NCBI RefSeq assembly: GCF_900111825.1
Contig: NZ_FOJM01000009.1
Coordinates: forward strand, 62,001 to 126,000
Direction: 5' to 3'
Length of the DNA: 64,000 nucleotides
Origin: Pedobacter suwonensis
Lineage (GTDB): Bacteria; Bacteroidota; Bacteroidia; Sphingobacteriales; Sphingobacteriaceae
Position numbers and translations under genes: made by a program
Notes under the pieces: generated by a model
What the model was told of the DNA's origin: nothing
Databases searched by the model: none
Seen by the model: only the letters and a program-made list of their open reading frames with translations
Part shown: positions 53,652 to 62,774 of the stretch, in pieces
Numbering within the stretch: position 1 is the stretch's first letter
Layout of the letters: each line of letters starts with the position of its first letter

Positions 53652-54551
53652 ATGAAACCCACCCTATTGATATTGGCAGCTGGTATGGCCAGCCGTTATG
53701 GAAGCATGAAACAGATTGATGGTTTTGGTCCCAATGGCGAAACGATTATCGATTATTCAATATACGATGCAATAAATGCCGGTTTTGGTAAAATCGTATT
53801 CATCATTAAAGAAGAGTTTTTAGATAACTTTAAAGCCATTTTTGACCCCAAACTTGCCGGAAGAATTGAGGTAGATTACGTTTTCCAAAATTTCGATTTA
53901 AAACAGTTTGGTATAGAAGAAGAAATTTATAGAGAAAAGCCATGGGGTACTGCGCACGCAATCTTATCAGGCAGGAAAGTAGTTAAAGAGCCATTCTGCG
54001 TAATTAACGCTGACGATTATTATGGTTTCGATGCCTTTAAAAAAATGGTTGATTTCTTAACTACAGAAGTAACCGACAGCAACTACTCCATCATCGGTTA
54101 CCAGATCGGAAAAACTTTATCTGAATTTGGTGCAGTTTCCCGTGGTGTGTGTAAGGTAGATGGGGCGGGAAATCTTGAGGAAATTGTAGAACGTACTAAG
54201 GTTTATCCCAAAGATGGCAAGATTTTTTATGAAGAAAATGGAGAAGAATTCCCATTAGCATACGAAACACCGGTTTCAATGAACTTTTGGGGCTTTACAC
54301 CAGCTGTTTTTAAAATTACAGAAGAAATGTTTAAAGAGTTTGCAGAAGCCAATAAAGACAAACCTAAAGCAGAATTTTTCATTCCGTTAATCGGCGAAAC
54401 TTTAGTTAAAAACAATACCGCAACCTTTAAAGTAATACCTACTTCGAACAAATGGTTCGGCGTAACTTATAAAGAGGATAAACCTTATGTTCAGGATAGT
54501 ATTAACCAATTGGTTAATAACGGAACATACCCGGAAAAACTGTGGGATTAA
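53652..54551 (+). CDS. Sugar-phosphate nucleotidyltransferase (NTP-transferase fold)
   Basis: A 299-residue nucleotidyltransferase. The N-terminal LILAAGMASRYGSMKQIDGFG is the NTP-binding signature (GxxGxR-like), followed by a sugar-site CVINADDYYGF (Asp pair for metal) and EEIVERTKVYPKDGKI. It resembles UTP-glucose-1-phosphate uridylyltransferase-like proteins of Bacteroidota, but the sugar is not determined. There is no hexapeptide acyltransferase tail. A strong terminator follows, so the gene is likely transcribed alone or with the HerA-like gene. Confidence 0.87.
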   Translation: MKPTLLILAAGMASRYGSMKQIDGFGPNGETIIDYSIYDAINAGFGKIVFIIKEEFLDNFKAIFDPKLAGRIEVDYVFQNFDLKQFGIEEEIYREKPWGTAHAILSGRKVVKEPFCVINADDYYGFDAFKKMVDFLTTEVTDSNYSIIGYQIGKTLSEFGAVSRGVCKVDGAGNLEEIVERTKVYPKDGKIFYEENGEEFPLAYETPVSMNFWGFTPAVFKITEEMFKEFAEANKDKPKAEFFIPLIGETLVKNNTATFKVIPTSNKWFGVTYKEDKPYVQDSINQLVNNGTYPEKLWD

Positions 54552-54595
54552 ATTCAGATTCCGAAGCTATACAAGCTTAGGTGTATATCTAAAGA

Positions 54596-54628
54596 AAATG
54601 CCTCAGGTTTTAAAAGCCTGAGGCATTT
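54596..54628 (+). terminator. Intrinsic terminator after the nucleotidyltransferase gene
   Basis: A 12-bp perfect inverted repeat (arms AAATGCCTCAGG and CCTGAGGCATTT), loop of 9 nt. It lies 44 bp after the stop codon and is followed by an A-rich, T-containing stretch. Confidence 0.87.
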
Positions 54629-54812
54629 AAATAAAATAACATAGAAACAAGTCCTCCTCGAGAAGCAGATAGCAGTATTTTTTAGACTTAATTCAATTGG
54701 TTTTTACATCTTGCGATAATTCCAAATGGATTAAATCAACAACTCATTCTGTCAAGATTGCAAATCTTGCCTAACATGATAGCAATGGCAACCCCGTTAA
54801 TTTAGCTCGATT

Positions 54813-54878
54813 CGTCATGCTGAATTTATTTCAGCATCTTTTTAGCATGAAAGACCCTGAAATGAATTCAGGGTGACG
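54813..54878. repeat. 66-bp dispersed intergenic repeat, copy 2 (inverted)
   Basis: The same 66-bp element as at 5456-5521, in opposite orientation, with the same CGTCA/TGACG ends and the same two hairpins. The inner hairpin loops differ slightly between copies (TTTAT and AACAA-type), while the stems are kept. Confidence 0.75.
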
Positions 54879-54987
54879 ACTTTGAATTGAAAATATCTTA
54901 CAGGGGCCTTTAAAACTGGATTTTCAATCGAATTCAGTTCTATAAGCCATATGAGAACATAGAAGTTAAACAAACGCCATTGATACC

Positions 54988-55022
54988 AAAAAAGCGTCCC
55001 TGAACTTAATCAGGAACGCTTT
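54988..55022 (-). terminator. Intrinsic terminator after dnaK
   Basis: A 13-bp stem with one mismatch (arms AAAGCGTCCCTGA and TCAGGAACGCTTT), 6-nt loop, and on the minus strand a T run. It lies about 50 bp after the dnaK stop. Confidence 0.88.
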
Positions 55023-55068
55023 TATTTTATGCTCCCAAGACTAACGACTCGGGACTTCAGAATCAAGA

Positions 55069-56976
55069 CTATTTCTTATCGTCTTCTTTTACTTCTTCAA
55101 AATCAACGTCAGTAACGTTATCGCCACCTTGAGCTTGTCCTTCCGCTTGTGGTTGTTCACCACCCTGAGGCTGCTCGCCAGCTTTGTACATTTCTTCCGA
55201 TGCCACGTTCCAGGCAGCTTGTAATTCAGCCGAAGCTGCATCAATATCTGCAAAGTTACGTGATGAGTGTGCTGCTTTCAATTTCTCTAAACCAGCTTCA
55301 ATTGGCGCTTTTTTATCAGCAGATAATTTATCACCAAACTCTTTCAATTGTTTCTCAGTAGAGAAAATTAAAGCATCAGCGCCGTTAATTTTATCAGCCT
55401 CTTCTTTTTGCTTCGCATCATCTGCAGCATTAGCTTCAGCTTCTTCTTTCATTTTTTTGATCTCAGCATCAGTTAAACCAGAAGATGCTTCGATGCGGAT
55501 TTTTTGCTCTTTACCAGTCGCTTTATCTTTTGCACTTACGTGTAAGATACCATTGGCATCAATATCAAATGATACTTCTACCTGAGGCACACCACGAGGT
55601 GCTGGTGGAATACCATCTAAAATGAAACGACCAATTGTACGGTTTTGAGCAGCCATCGGACGCTCACCTTGCAAAATGTGGATTTCTACTGAAGGCTGGT
55701 TATCAGCTGCAGTGGAGAAAGTTTCCGATTTTTTAGTTGGGATTGTTGTATTAGACTCGATTAATTTAGTCATTACACCACCCATAGTCTCAATACCTAA
55801 TGATAAAGGAGTAACGTCTAATAACAATACATCTTTAACATCACCAGTTAATACACCACCTTGAATAGCAGCACCGATTGCTACAACCTCATCAGGGTTA
55901 ACACCTTTACTTGGCTCTTTACCGAAGAAAGCTTTAACCGCTTCCTGAATAGCAGGAATACGTGTAGAACCACCTACCAGGATAATTTCGTCGATATCGC
56001 CTGTACTTAAACCAGCATTTTTCAAAGCAGATTTACAAGGGTCAATCGTACGTTTGATTAAGCTATCAGCCAATTGCTCAAACTTAGCACGGGATAAGGT
56101 ACGTACCAAGTGTTTAGGACCGCTGGCGTCAGCAGTAATATACGGTAAGTTAATTTCAGTAGAAGTTGTGCTAGATAACTCAATTTTAGCTTTTTCAGCA
56201 GCTTCTTTTAAACGTTGTAACGCCATTGGATCTTTAGAAAGGTCCATGCTGTTTTCTGATTTAAATTCCTGAGTTAACCAATCGATAATGATATGGTCAA
56301 AGTCATCACCACCTAAGTGAGTATCACCATCAGTAGATTTTACCTCGAAAACGCCATCACCCAATTCCAATACAGACACGTCATGAGTACCACCACCACA
56401 GTCAAACACCACAATTTTCATGTCTTTGTGTGCTTTATCCAAGCCATAAGCTAAAGCAGCTGCAGTTGGCTCGTTAATGATACGTTTTACAGATAAACCT
56501 GCAATCTCACCAGCTTCTTTAGTCGCCTGGCGCTGTGCATCATTAAAATAAGCAGGTACTGTAATTACTGCTTCTGTAACTTCTTGTCCTAAGAAATCTT
56601 CAGCAGTTTTTTTCATTTTCTGCAAAATCATTGCAGAAATCTCTTGTGGAGTGTATTTTCTGTCGTCGATTTCAACACGTGGAGTGTTGTTATCACCTTT
56701 TACAACTTTATAAGGTACGCGTCCAGCCTCTTTCGCACTTTCGTCGTAGCTGCTACCCATAAAGCGTTTAATTGAATATATCGTTTTTGTTGGGTTGGTT
56801 ATAGCCTGACGTTTAGCAGGCTCGCCAACTTTACGCTCACCGTTTTCTGCAAAAGCAACAATAGACGGTGTAGTACGTTTACCCTCACTATTTGCGATAA
56901 CTACAGGCTCATTGCCCTCCATTACGCTCACGCAAGAGTTTGTTGTTCCTAAGTCTATTCCAATAATTTTTCCCAT
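55069..56976 (-). CDS. dnaK: Molecular chaperone DnaK (Hsp70)
   Basis: A 635-residue Hsp70. The N-terminal [17 protein letters not shown], the phosphate motif [14 protein letters not shown], the [11 protein letters not shown] adenosine motif and the C-terminal lid are complete, ending in a Gly/Gln-rich, acidic tail ([20 protein letters not shown] and EEVKEDDKK). The start is ATG 56976, giving the universal [12 protein letters not shown]; a longer frame with 31 extra residues is not plausible. It is not clustered with grpE or dnaJ. No CIRCE element is seen upstream, so it is not under obvious HrcA control. Confidence 0.97.
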   Translation of the reverse strand: MGKIIGIDLGTTNSCVSVMEGNEPVVIANSEGKRTTPSIVAFAENGERKVGEPAKRQAITNPTKTIYSIKRFMGSSYDESAKEAGRVPYKVVKGDNNTPRVEIDDRKYTPQEISAMILQKMKKTAEDFLGQEVTEAVITVPAYFNDAQRQATKEAGEIAGLSVKRIINEPTAAALAYGLDKAHKDMKIVVFDCGGGTHDVSVLELGDGVFEVKSTDGDTHLGGDDFDHIIIDWLTQEFKSENSMDLSKDPMALQRLKEAAEKAKIELSSTTSTEINLPYITADASGPKHLVRTLSRAKFEQLADSLIKRTIDPCKSALKNAGLSTGDIDEIILVGGSTRIPAIQEAVKAFFGKEPSKGVNPDEVVAIGAAIQGGVLTGDVKDVLLLDVTPLSLGIETMGGVMTKLIESNTTIPTKKSETFSTAADNQPSVEIHILQGERPMAAQNRTIGRFILDGIPPAPRGVPQVEVSFDIDANGILHVSAKDKATGKEQKIRIEASSGLTDAEIKKMKEEAEANAADDAKQKEEADKINGADALIFSTEKQLKEFGDKLSADKKAPIEAGLEKLKAAHSSRNFADIDAASAELQAAWNVASEEMYKAGEQPQGGEQPQAEGQAQGGDNVTDVDFEEVKEDDKK

Positions 56977-57468
56977 TGTATTTTTATTTTCTCTTTTTAA
57001 AGTATTATAATTTCTACTGCTATTAAACAATGCTTGTGCCAATTGGTTTTTGGCAGATAATATGGACAAAAGACTGATAAAATGTAAAAAACGATCCTAT
57101 TTGATACTGACAGCATGACAGAAAACGATGGAATATGCGGGATGGAAGATGGATTTAAGCGAGGCTAAAGACCAAAGGTGAAGCAGAAAAACTAAAGCTT
57201 AAATAGAAGATATTTTAAGTGATTTGAAAATGAGCGTTTGAATCTTGTCGGGAGCACCTGCCCCGCTAACCGCTTTACTTCGTTTCACTCGTGTTCGCTA
57301 TTATCGGGTTTATTGAACAGCGTTTTTAGGCTTCGGTCATAAAAACACAGCAGAAATAGTAAGTGATCATATAAAAGCCCTCAAAGTTTTATATCTTTAA
57401 ATTACAATCAATCGGTACACTCATTTAAATCTGTGTAATCACCTAAAATCCTTTTAATCACCAAAAAA
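56977..57468. other. 492-bp gene-free divergent region upstream of dnaK
   Basis: It carries the dnaK promoter (not identifiable by consensus) and the upstream region of the DUF1304 gene. The stretch 57245-57310 is comparatively GC-rich, with words (CGGGAGCACCTGCCCCGC; TTCGTTTCACTCGTGTTCGC) that I associate with Sphingobacteriaceae intergenic repeats. I searched by eye for a CIRCE-type dyad and found none. No RNA gene is apparent. Confidence 0.55.
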
Positions 57469-57828
57469 ATGCAAATAGCAGCTCAAATCGTAATTGGCTT
57501 AGTCGCCTTCATCCACGTTTATATTCTTTGGTTAGAAATGTTTGCGTGGACAACCAAAGCACCACAGGTATTTAAAACCATTCCTAAAGACTTATTCGTA
57601 CCAACAAAAACATTGGCTGCTAATCAGGGCTTATATAATGGCTTTTTAGCAGCGGGTTTAATCTGGTCGTTATGCATAAATGATCATCAATGGAAAATGT
57701 ACGTAGCTATATTTTTTCTATGCTGCGTAATTATTGCGGGTATTTATGGTGCCGCAACGGCGAGCAAGAAAATTTTGTATGTGCAATCAATCCCGGCATT
57801 GGTGGCGCTTATCTTATTACATCTATAA
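57469..57828 (+). CDS. DUF1304 family membrane protein
   Basis: A 119-residue protein with four hydrophobic helices matching the DUF1304 family. The N-terminal QIAAQIVIGLVAFIHVYILWLEMFAWTTKAPQVF is diagnostic, with the NQGLYNGFLAAGLIW block in the second helix. Role unknown; members are found singly next to unrelated genes. It is followed by a hairpin at 57846 that may terminate it. Confidence 0.9.
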   Translation: MQIAAQIVIGLVAFIHVYILWLEMFAWTTKAPQVFKTIPKDLFVPTKTLAANQGLYNGFLAAGLIWSLCINDHQWKMYVAIFFLCCVIIAGIYGAATASKKILYVQSIPALVALILLHL

Positions 57829-58201
57829 TTACGAATTAAATATATCGGTCGGCGTCGTACCGACCGAAAACCAATATAGGTAATTAGATTTAGAAATAAG
57901 TTACCGTTGACAAACTCTCCATAGAATGGCTTCATTCGGAATATCATCAGAGCTCTTGCCTGAAAAATCGCGATGACGCTCTAAACCTGTATGCGCTCGT
58001 ATGTCTTATATGGTAAAAAATATTTTGATTATCTGTTTTTACACAAACATCGTCTGGTACAACTATGAAAAAATTAGTTGAGCTTCTTAAAAACAGGAAA
58101 AGAGCCTGTTTTTACTTTGGGAATATGTTTAATCACTTTTTATACATACTCTTTGTGGAAATCTCTTCAGTTCTACATCATTTCACAAACCAAAAATCAA
58201 A
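57829..58201. other. 373-bp gene-free region
   Basis: Contains the GC-rich hairpin at 57846, then AT-rich sequence without a recognisable promoter or RNA. A short plus-strand frame around 58078-58287 overlaps the start of the next gene in another frame and is not credible. Confidence 0.5.
57846..57866. terminator. Hairpin downstream of the DUF1304 gene
   Basis: A 7-bp GC-rich perfect stem (CGGTCGG and CCGACCG) with a 7-nt loop, 18 bp past the DUF1304 stop. Only an AAAA run follows on the plus strand, so termination efficiency is uncertain. Confidence 0.5.
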
Positions 58202-58807
58202 ATGAAGAAATATTTTATCGCAATCGCATTCTTTGGGATCATTCATGTAGCAAAATCTCAGGACACCAAACCTGCCGAAAGTTTTGAAAAAATAATCAGC
58301 GACAATAACTTAATGCTAGATCAACCTAAGGGTTTTGTAAAAACAGAACCTATCAAAAATTCAGCTATGCTATATGAATATGCAGTTATTGATACTTCAA
58401 AACACATAGAAATCAGATATGCTATACGTTCTTTAACCGAAAGGGTAAAAGAGTACAAAAAATGGTTGGAAACAAAAAAAGAAGGAGAAATTAGGATAAA
58501 TCCAAATACTATGCTATCAGCTACACTTATGGCAATAGCAATGAACATAGCCGGCGGATCTAATAAACCGCCTTCTATCCAACAGTTTCCGAATCCAGCT
58601 GTAAAAAAGGATTTTAATGCCGACGCAGGATTTTTCACTATAGTTACGCCAACCAAAAATTTCGGCAAAGACTACAAATTCTGCATGGTAGTTGCCATAC
58701 ATAAAGAAGACATTGCTGATGCCTATACGTTTATCTTAACCGATGAAATGGAAAATCTTAAAAAATATATCACCCCTAATATTTTTAACGCTTTAAGATT
58801 TAAATAA
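58202..58807 (+). CDS. Exported protein of unknown function
   Basis: A 201-residue protein with a signal peptide (MKKYFIAIAFFGIIHVAKSQ). The mature part is mixed alpha/beta (MLYEYAVIDTSKHIEIRYAIRSLTERVKEYKKW; LSATLMAIAMNIAGG; TPTKNFGKDYKFCMVVAIHKEDIADAYTFILTDE), with no catalytic motif that I recognise. It is isolated between the DUF1304 gene and the convergent methyltransferase gene. Codon use is like its neighbours and coding is likely. Confidence 0.75.
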   Translation: MKKYFIAIAFFGIIHVAKSQDTKPAESFEKIISDNNLMLDQPKGFVKTEPIKNSAMLYEYAVIDTSKHIEIRYAIRSLTERVKEYKKWLETKKEGEIRINPNTMLSATLMAIAMNIAGGSNKPPSIQQFPNPAVKKDFNADAGFFTIVTPTKNFGKDYKFCMVVAIHKEDIADAYTFILTDEMENLKKYITPNIFNALRFK

Positions 58808-58887
58808 TTCCAGCTGCTACGTATACCAAAGATGGCTCGTATTCTTTATGAGCCATTCAATAAAAAATCCGTGTCCTTGCGATTAAA

Positions 58888-60069
58888 CTACAATGCCAGC
58901 AAGCGTTCCAAATGATGATAACCAATTCCAAAGTATTCTTTACTCGCTTTAATTTTCCCTAAAACTTCCGCTTTCCGCTCTGCGCTTAGCGCTTTGCCCT
59001 TCACCCCAACCACGAGCACATTTTTAGGCGTATGCGCATCAGAAATAAATTCAAATACCTTCGTTTTATAGCCAAAATATTCTAAAATCAGCGCACGTAT
59101 GCCATCAGTAACCATTTCGGCCTGACGCTCTAAAAAAATACCGTATTTGGTCAAAAAAGAAATATCATTCTTCACTTTGTGTTGTTCAATTTCCCTGCGG
59201 ATCTGTTTATGGCAACAGGGTGCAGCCACAATCAGGTCGGCATTGGCTTTAATTCCTTTATAGATGGCATCGTCTGTTGCGGTATCACAGGCATGTAATG
59301 CAATTAAGAGGTTTACATCCTCTGCATGATAATCTTCAATAGTGCCTTGTACAAAATTCAATTTATTGAAAGCAGATTTTACCGCAACCTGGTTACATAA
59401 GTCAACCATATCCTGCCTATACTCTACTCCAATCACGTCGCTTTCTAATTTTAAAACAGAATGTAAATAATCATACAGCGCAAAGGTTAAATAACCCTTA
59501 CCCGAGCCCATATCAGCAACCTTTTTGATGGCTCCTTCCGGCAGCTCTTTTATCAGCGTGCTTAAAATTTCAATGTAATGGTTAATTTGCCTGAATTTAT
59601 CCTGTGCATTTTTAAAAACCTTACCTTCTGCATCGGTAATCTTTAGTTCAGCTAAGTATGATTTTGAATCCGGTTTGATCAACCTGGCTTTTTCTTTGTC
59701 ATGACTGGCAGACGGCACTCCCACACTCGAAGCTTTACCTTTACGTAATACCAATTTTCCATTGTTCAGCTCTTCCAAGATCAGGTCGTTTTCGGTGGTA
59801 AACAGGGTAGCTATTTTAAATCCGGTCGTCAGGTAACCCTTAATTAAATCAATAGCCTCATCGATAGCATAGTTTTTTACCACGTCGCGTGTTTTGTAAC
59901 GATAGGTAACAGCCAATTTATCTTCACGCTTGATGATCACCTTACGGATCAGCAATTGTTTTAAGGCTTCCTCTTCCCCTTTATAGTTCCCTAAAGAAAT
60001 TTTCACAAAACTTTCTTCTTCTAAGCTGGCTTTTAAAGCGGCAATAAATGAGTTGATATTTGCTAACAC
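58888..60069 (-). CDS. Methyltransf_32-type SAM-dependent methyltransferase
   Basis: A 393-residue class I methyltransferase. The catalytic domain (about residues 150-370) has motif I VADMGSGKGYLTFALYDYL, then IGVEYRQDMVDLCN, LIALHACDTATDDAI and APCCHKQIR. The PCCHK block places it with Methyltransf_32 proteins, relatives of eukaryotic METTL25-type proteins and perhaps RNA-directed. The N-terminal 140 residues form an extra domain. The start is GTG 60069: the codon before it is an in-frame TAA. No operon partner is seen. Confidence 0.87.
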   Translation of the reverse strand: MLANINSFIAALKASLEEESFVKISLGNYKGEEEALKQLLIRKVIIKREDKLAVTYRYKTRDVVKNYAIDEAIDLIKGYLTTGFKIATLFTTENDLILEELNNGKLVLRKGKASSVGVPSASHDKEKARLIKPDSKSYLAELKITDAEGKVFKNAQDKFRQINHYIEILSTLIKELPEGAIKKVADMGSGKGYLTFALYDYLHSVLKLESDVIGVEYRQDMVDLCNQVAVKSAFNKLNFVQGTIEDYHAEDVNLLIALHACDTATDDAIYKGIKANADLIVAAPCCHKQIRREIEQHKVKNDISFLTKYGIFLERQAEMVTDGIRALILEYFGYKTKVFEFISDAHTPKNVLVVGVKGKALSAERKAEVLGKIKASKEYFGIGYHHLERLLAL

Positions 60070-60360
60070 TTAAATGGATTTGAGATGCAAAGATAATCAA
60101 GTTTATCCGGAGCTGAACACATAATGAACAATGTAACAATAGAGCGACCATATTAAAAAGATGGAAGAGGCAAAATGTAATATGGACTGTTATCTTCAAC
60201 CATAAAATCGTTAATATTGATTTAAATAAAACGAATCACATAATACGATTTAGGAACAAGCCACAACACCATTATCTATATTGATTCCAAAGTAGCGGAA
60301 CACTTTTTTTTCAAAAAATTAAACTTTAGATTAGGGTATTTAAATAGCAAATCACAATAC

Positions 60361-62097
60361 ATGAGTGACTTTCAGATAAAAAAATCGCCAACCGTGTACG
60401 ATGCCATTATTGTTGGATCAGGTGCCGGTGGCGGGATGGCGGCCTATGTGCTGGCGCATGCCGGTCAAAAGGTTTTAATGCTCGAGGCTGGTCAAAATTT
60501 TGATCCGCGATTAGATTCACATCAATTAAAATGGCCATGGGAATCACCACGTCGTGGTGCAGGAACCGTTCGTCCATTTGGTGATTTTGATGCATCATAT
60601 GGTGGTTGGGAATTAGAAGGCGAGCCTTATACCCAAAAGAACAAAAGTGAATTCGAATGGTTCCGTTCGCGCATGCTCGGTGGCCGTACCAACCACTGGG
60701 GCAGGATTTCTTTACGGATGGGTCCCGACGATTTTAAGCCTAAAGATGGCTTAACTGATGCATGGCCGATAACCTATGCTGATGTAAAACCCTTTTATGA
60801 TAAAGTTGACCGAATGATCGGTATTTATGGAACAGCAGAAGGCTTAGAAAATGAACCTGACGGCATTTTTATGAAACCGCCTAAACCAAGGTTAAACGAA
60901 CTTTTTATCAAAAAAGGAGCAGAAAAAGCCGGTGTCAGGGTAATTACCGGTCGCGGGTCTGTATTAACAGAAGCTTTACCCAACAACAATGATCGCGCAC
61001 CTTGTTTTTACTGTGGGCAGTGTGGCAGAAGCTGTAAAGTTTACGGCGATTTTTCATCCTCATCATGCTTGGTAAACCCAGCGGTGAAAACCGGAAACCT
61101 GACCGTGATTACCGATGCAATGGTACGTGAAGTGATTACGGACAAGGATGGTACCGCAAAAGGTGTTTCTTATGTAAACCGTAAGGATTTACAGGAATAT
61201 CAGGTAAACGGCAAACTGGTTATTTTAGGTGCCAGCGCCTGTGAGTCAGCCCGTATATTATTAAATTCCAAGTCAACTTCACACCCAAATGGCCTGGCCA
61301 ACAGCAGTGGTGTAGTGGGCAAATACCTGCACGATTCTACAGGGGCGAGTGTTTCGGGCTTTTTGCCGCAGTTAATGGATCGGAAACGTTATAATGAAGA
61401 TGGTGTAGGGAGTGTACACATTTATTCGCCATGGTGGTTGGATAATCGTAAACTTAACTTCCCACGTGGTTATCACATTGAATATTGGGGAGGAATGGGC
61501 ATGCCTGCATATGGTTTTGGTGGCGGTGTGGCTCAAATGAATGGCATGGTACCTGGCAGAGATGGTAAAATGAAAGAAGCCGGAGGTTACGGAAAATCAT
61601 TAAAAGATGATTATCGCAGGTTTTATGGCACTGGTGTTGGAATGGCCGGCCGTGGTACCGCAATTGCCAGAGAAAGCAACTACTGCGAAATAGACCCCAA
61701 TACGGTAGATAAATATGGAATTCCGGTTTTAAGGTTTAACTACAAATGGGATAAAGATGAAATTCTACAGGCAAAACACATGCAGGAAACCTTTCTTTCG
61801 ATTATGAAAGAAATGGGTGCAGTGGTAACCTCCGAGATCCAGGGTGCAGATACCAATTATGGTTTACTCAATCCCGGAAAAATCATCCACGAGGTAGGTA
61901 CCATACGCATGGGCGATGATCCTAAAAAATCGGCACTGAACAAATATTGCCAGGCCCATGATTGTAAAAATTTGTTTGTGGTAGATGCCGGACCGTTTGT
62001 ACAGCAAGGTGATAAAAATGCCACCTGGACCATCTTAGCACTATCTATGCGTACAGCAGAATATATTTTAGCTCAAAAGAAAAAACAGAACATTTAG
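60361..62097 (+). CDS. GMC family FAD-dependent oxidoreductase
   Basis: A 578-residue GMC-type flavoprotein. FAD binding is IIVGSGAGGGMAAYVLAHAGQ (17-37), the GMC segment MLGGRTNHWGRISLRM lies at about 105-120, and the C-terminal HEVGTIRMG plus NATWTILALSMRTAEYIL contain the catalytic His and Asn. A cluster CFYCGQCGRSC (Cys215, 218, 221, 225) suggests an iron-sulfur centre, as in FAD-glucose/gluconate dehydrogenase alpha subunits. It has no signal of its own; the gene 9 bp downstream encodes a Tat-signal subunit-3 lipoprotein that could carry it to the membrane. Confidence 0.92.
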   Translation: MSDFQIKKSPTVYDAIIVGSGAGGGMAAYVLAHAGQKVLMLEAGQNFDPRLDSHQLKWPWESPRRGAGTVRPFGDFDASYGGWELEGEPYTQKNKSEFEWFRSRMLGGRTNHWGRISLRMGPDDFKPKDGLTDAWPITYADVKPFYDKVDRMIGIYGTAEGLENEPDGIFMKPPKPRLNELFIKKGAEKAGVRVITGRGSVLTEALPNNNDRAPCFYCGQCGRSCKVYGDFSSSSCLVNPAVKTGNLTVITDAMVREVITDKDGTAKGVSYVNRKDLQEYQVNGKLVILGASACESARILLNSKSTSHPNGLANSSGVVGKYLHDSTGASVSGFLPQLMDRKRYNEDGVGSVHIYSPWWLDNRKLNFPRGYHIEYWGGMGMPAYGFGGGVAQMNGMVPGRDGKMKEAGGYGKSLKDDYRRFYGTGVGMAGRGTAIARESNYCEIDPNTVDKYGIPVLRFNYKWDKDEILQAKHMQETFLSIMKEMGAVVTSEIQGADTNYGLLNPGKIIHEVGTIRMGDDPKKSALNKYCQAHDCKNLFVVDAGPFVQQGDKNATWTILALSMRTAEYILAQKKKQNI

Positions 62098-62106
62098 CCT
62101 TATCAT

Positions 62107-62739
62107 ATGAACAGACGTGATTCACTAAAAGCACTAGGTTTAACCGCCATTAGTACTACTGTATTGCTTGAGGCTTGTAAACAGCCCGAAGCAAAAACAG
62201 ACGTTGCTGCACCTGAGGAAAGTACGAAAGAAGCAGGCAGGGAACAATGGGAGTTGGACCGTGATAAAAATCTGAAATCAGAGACTTTTTTCACTAAACA
62301 TGAAATGGCTACAATCACCGTTCTGGCCGATATCATTATTCCCAAAGATGAAGTTTCGGGCAGCGCTTCTGATGCCAAAGTACCAGAGTTTATCGAATTT
62401 ATCGTAAAAGATATTCCTGAACATAAAACACCTATGCGTGGCGGCCTGAAATGGCTGGATGTGTACAGCTTTAATAAGTTTCAAAAACCTTTTATTGAAG
62501 CCTCTGCAGATCAGCAGATCTCTATTGTTGATGAAATTGCCTACCCTAAAAAAGCCAGGCCAGAAATGCAGGCAGGCGTAGCCTTTTTCAACAGAATGAG
62601 AAATTTAACGGCCTCCGGTTTTTACACAACGGAAATGGGCGTAAAAGACATTGGTTATGTAGGCAATGCACCAAACCAATGGGCTGGTGTTCCTGCCGAT
62701 GTACTCAAACAGTATGGGATGGAGAATGTAAAGATTTGA
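62107..62739 (+). CDS. Gluconate 2-dehydrogenase subunit 3-like Tat lipoprotein
   Basis: A 210-residue small subunit. The N-terminus has a twin-arginine motif (NRRDSLKALG) and a lipobox-like LLEAC with the cysteine at residue 18, so the protein is probably Tat-exported and lipidated. The body matches gluconate 2-dehydrogenase subunit 3: MATITVLADIIIPKDEVSGSASDAKVPEFIEFI and LDVYSFNKFQKPF. It lies 9 bp after the GMC oxidoreductase gene and presumably forms a complex with it. The cytochrome subunit of the classical enzyme is absent nearby. Confidence 0.9.
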   Translation: MNRRDSLKALGLTAISTTVLLEACKQPEAKTDVAAPEESTKEAGREQWELDRDKNLKSETFFTKHEMATITVLADIIIPKDEVSGSASDAKVPEFIEFIVKDIPEHKTPMRGGLKWLDVYSFNKFQKPFIEASADQQISIVDEIAYPKKARPEMQAGVAFFNRMRNLTASGFYTTEMGVKDIGYVGNAPNQWAGVPADVLKQYGMENVKI

Positions 62740-62742
62740 ATT

Positions 62743-62774
62743 AAAGGAGCGAATAGATCGCTCCTTTTTATTTT
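62743..62774. terminator. Bidirectional intrinsic terminator
   Basis: A 10-bp perfect stem (arms AAAGGAGCGA and TCGCTCCTTT), 5-nt loop, then a T run. It lies 4 bp after the subunit-3 stop and overlaps the stop end of the convergent exported-protein gene. Confidence 0.87.

Larger units (their letters stand above)
54552..55068. other. 517-bp gene-free region between convergent genes
   Basis: It holds, in order, the terminator at 54596, about 180 bp of plain AT-rich sequence, the inverted 66-bp repeat copy at 54813, a 100-bp AT-rich stretch and the dnaK terminator at 54988. No gene or RNA is apparent. Confidence 0.7.

Noticed and set aside
55184..55585. Long frame antisense to dnaK
   Set aside because: It is the complementary strand of the dnaK lid region; composition follows from the Ala/Lys/Glu-rich code.
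56977..57468. CIRCE element upstream of dnaK
   Set aside because: Searched by eye for the TTAGCACTC/GAGTGCTAA dyad in both orientations and did not find it.
58832..58856. Terminator between the exported protein gene and the methyltransferase gene
   Set aside because: A 7-bp stem (ATGGCTC and GAGCCAT) with a long loop and no adjacent T run; too weak to list.
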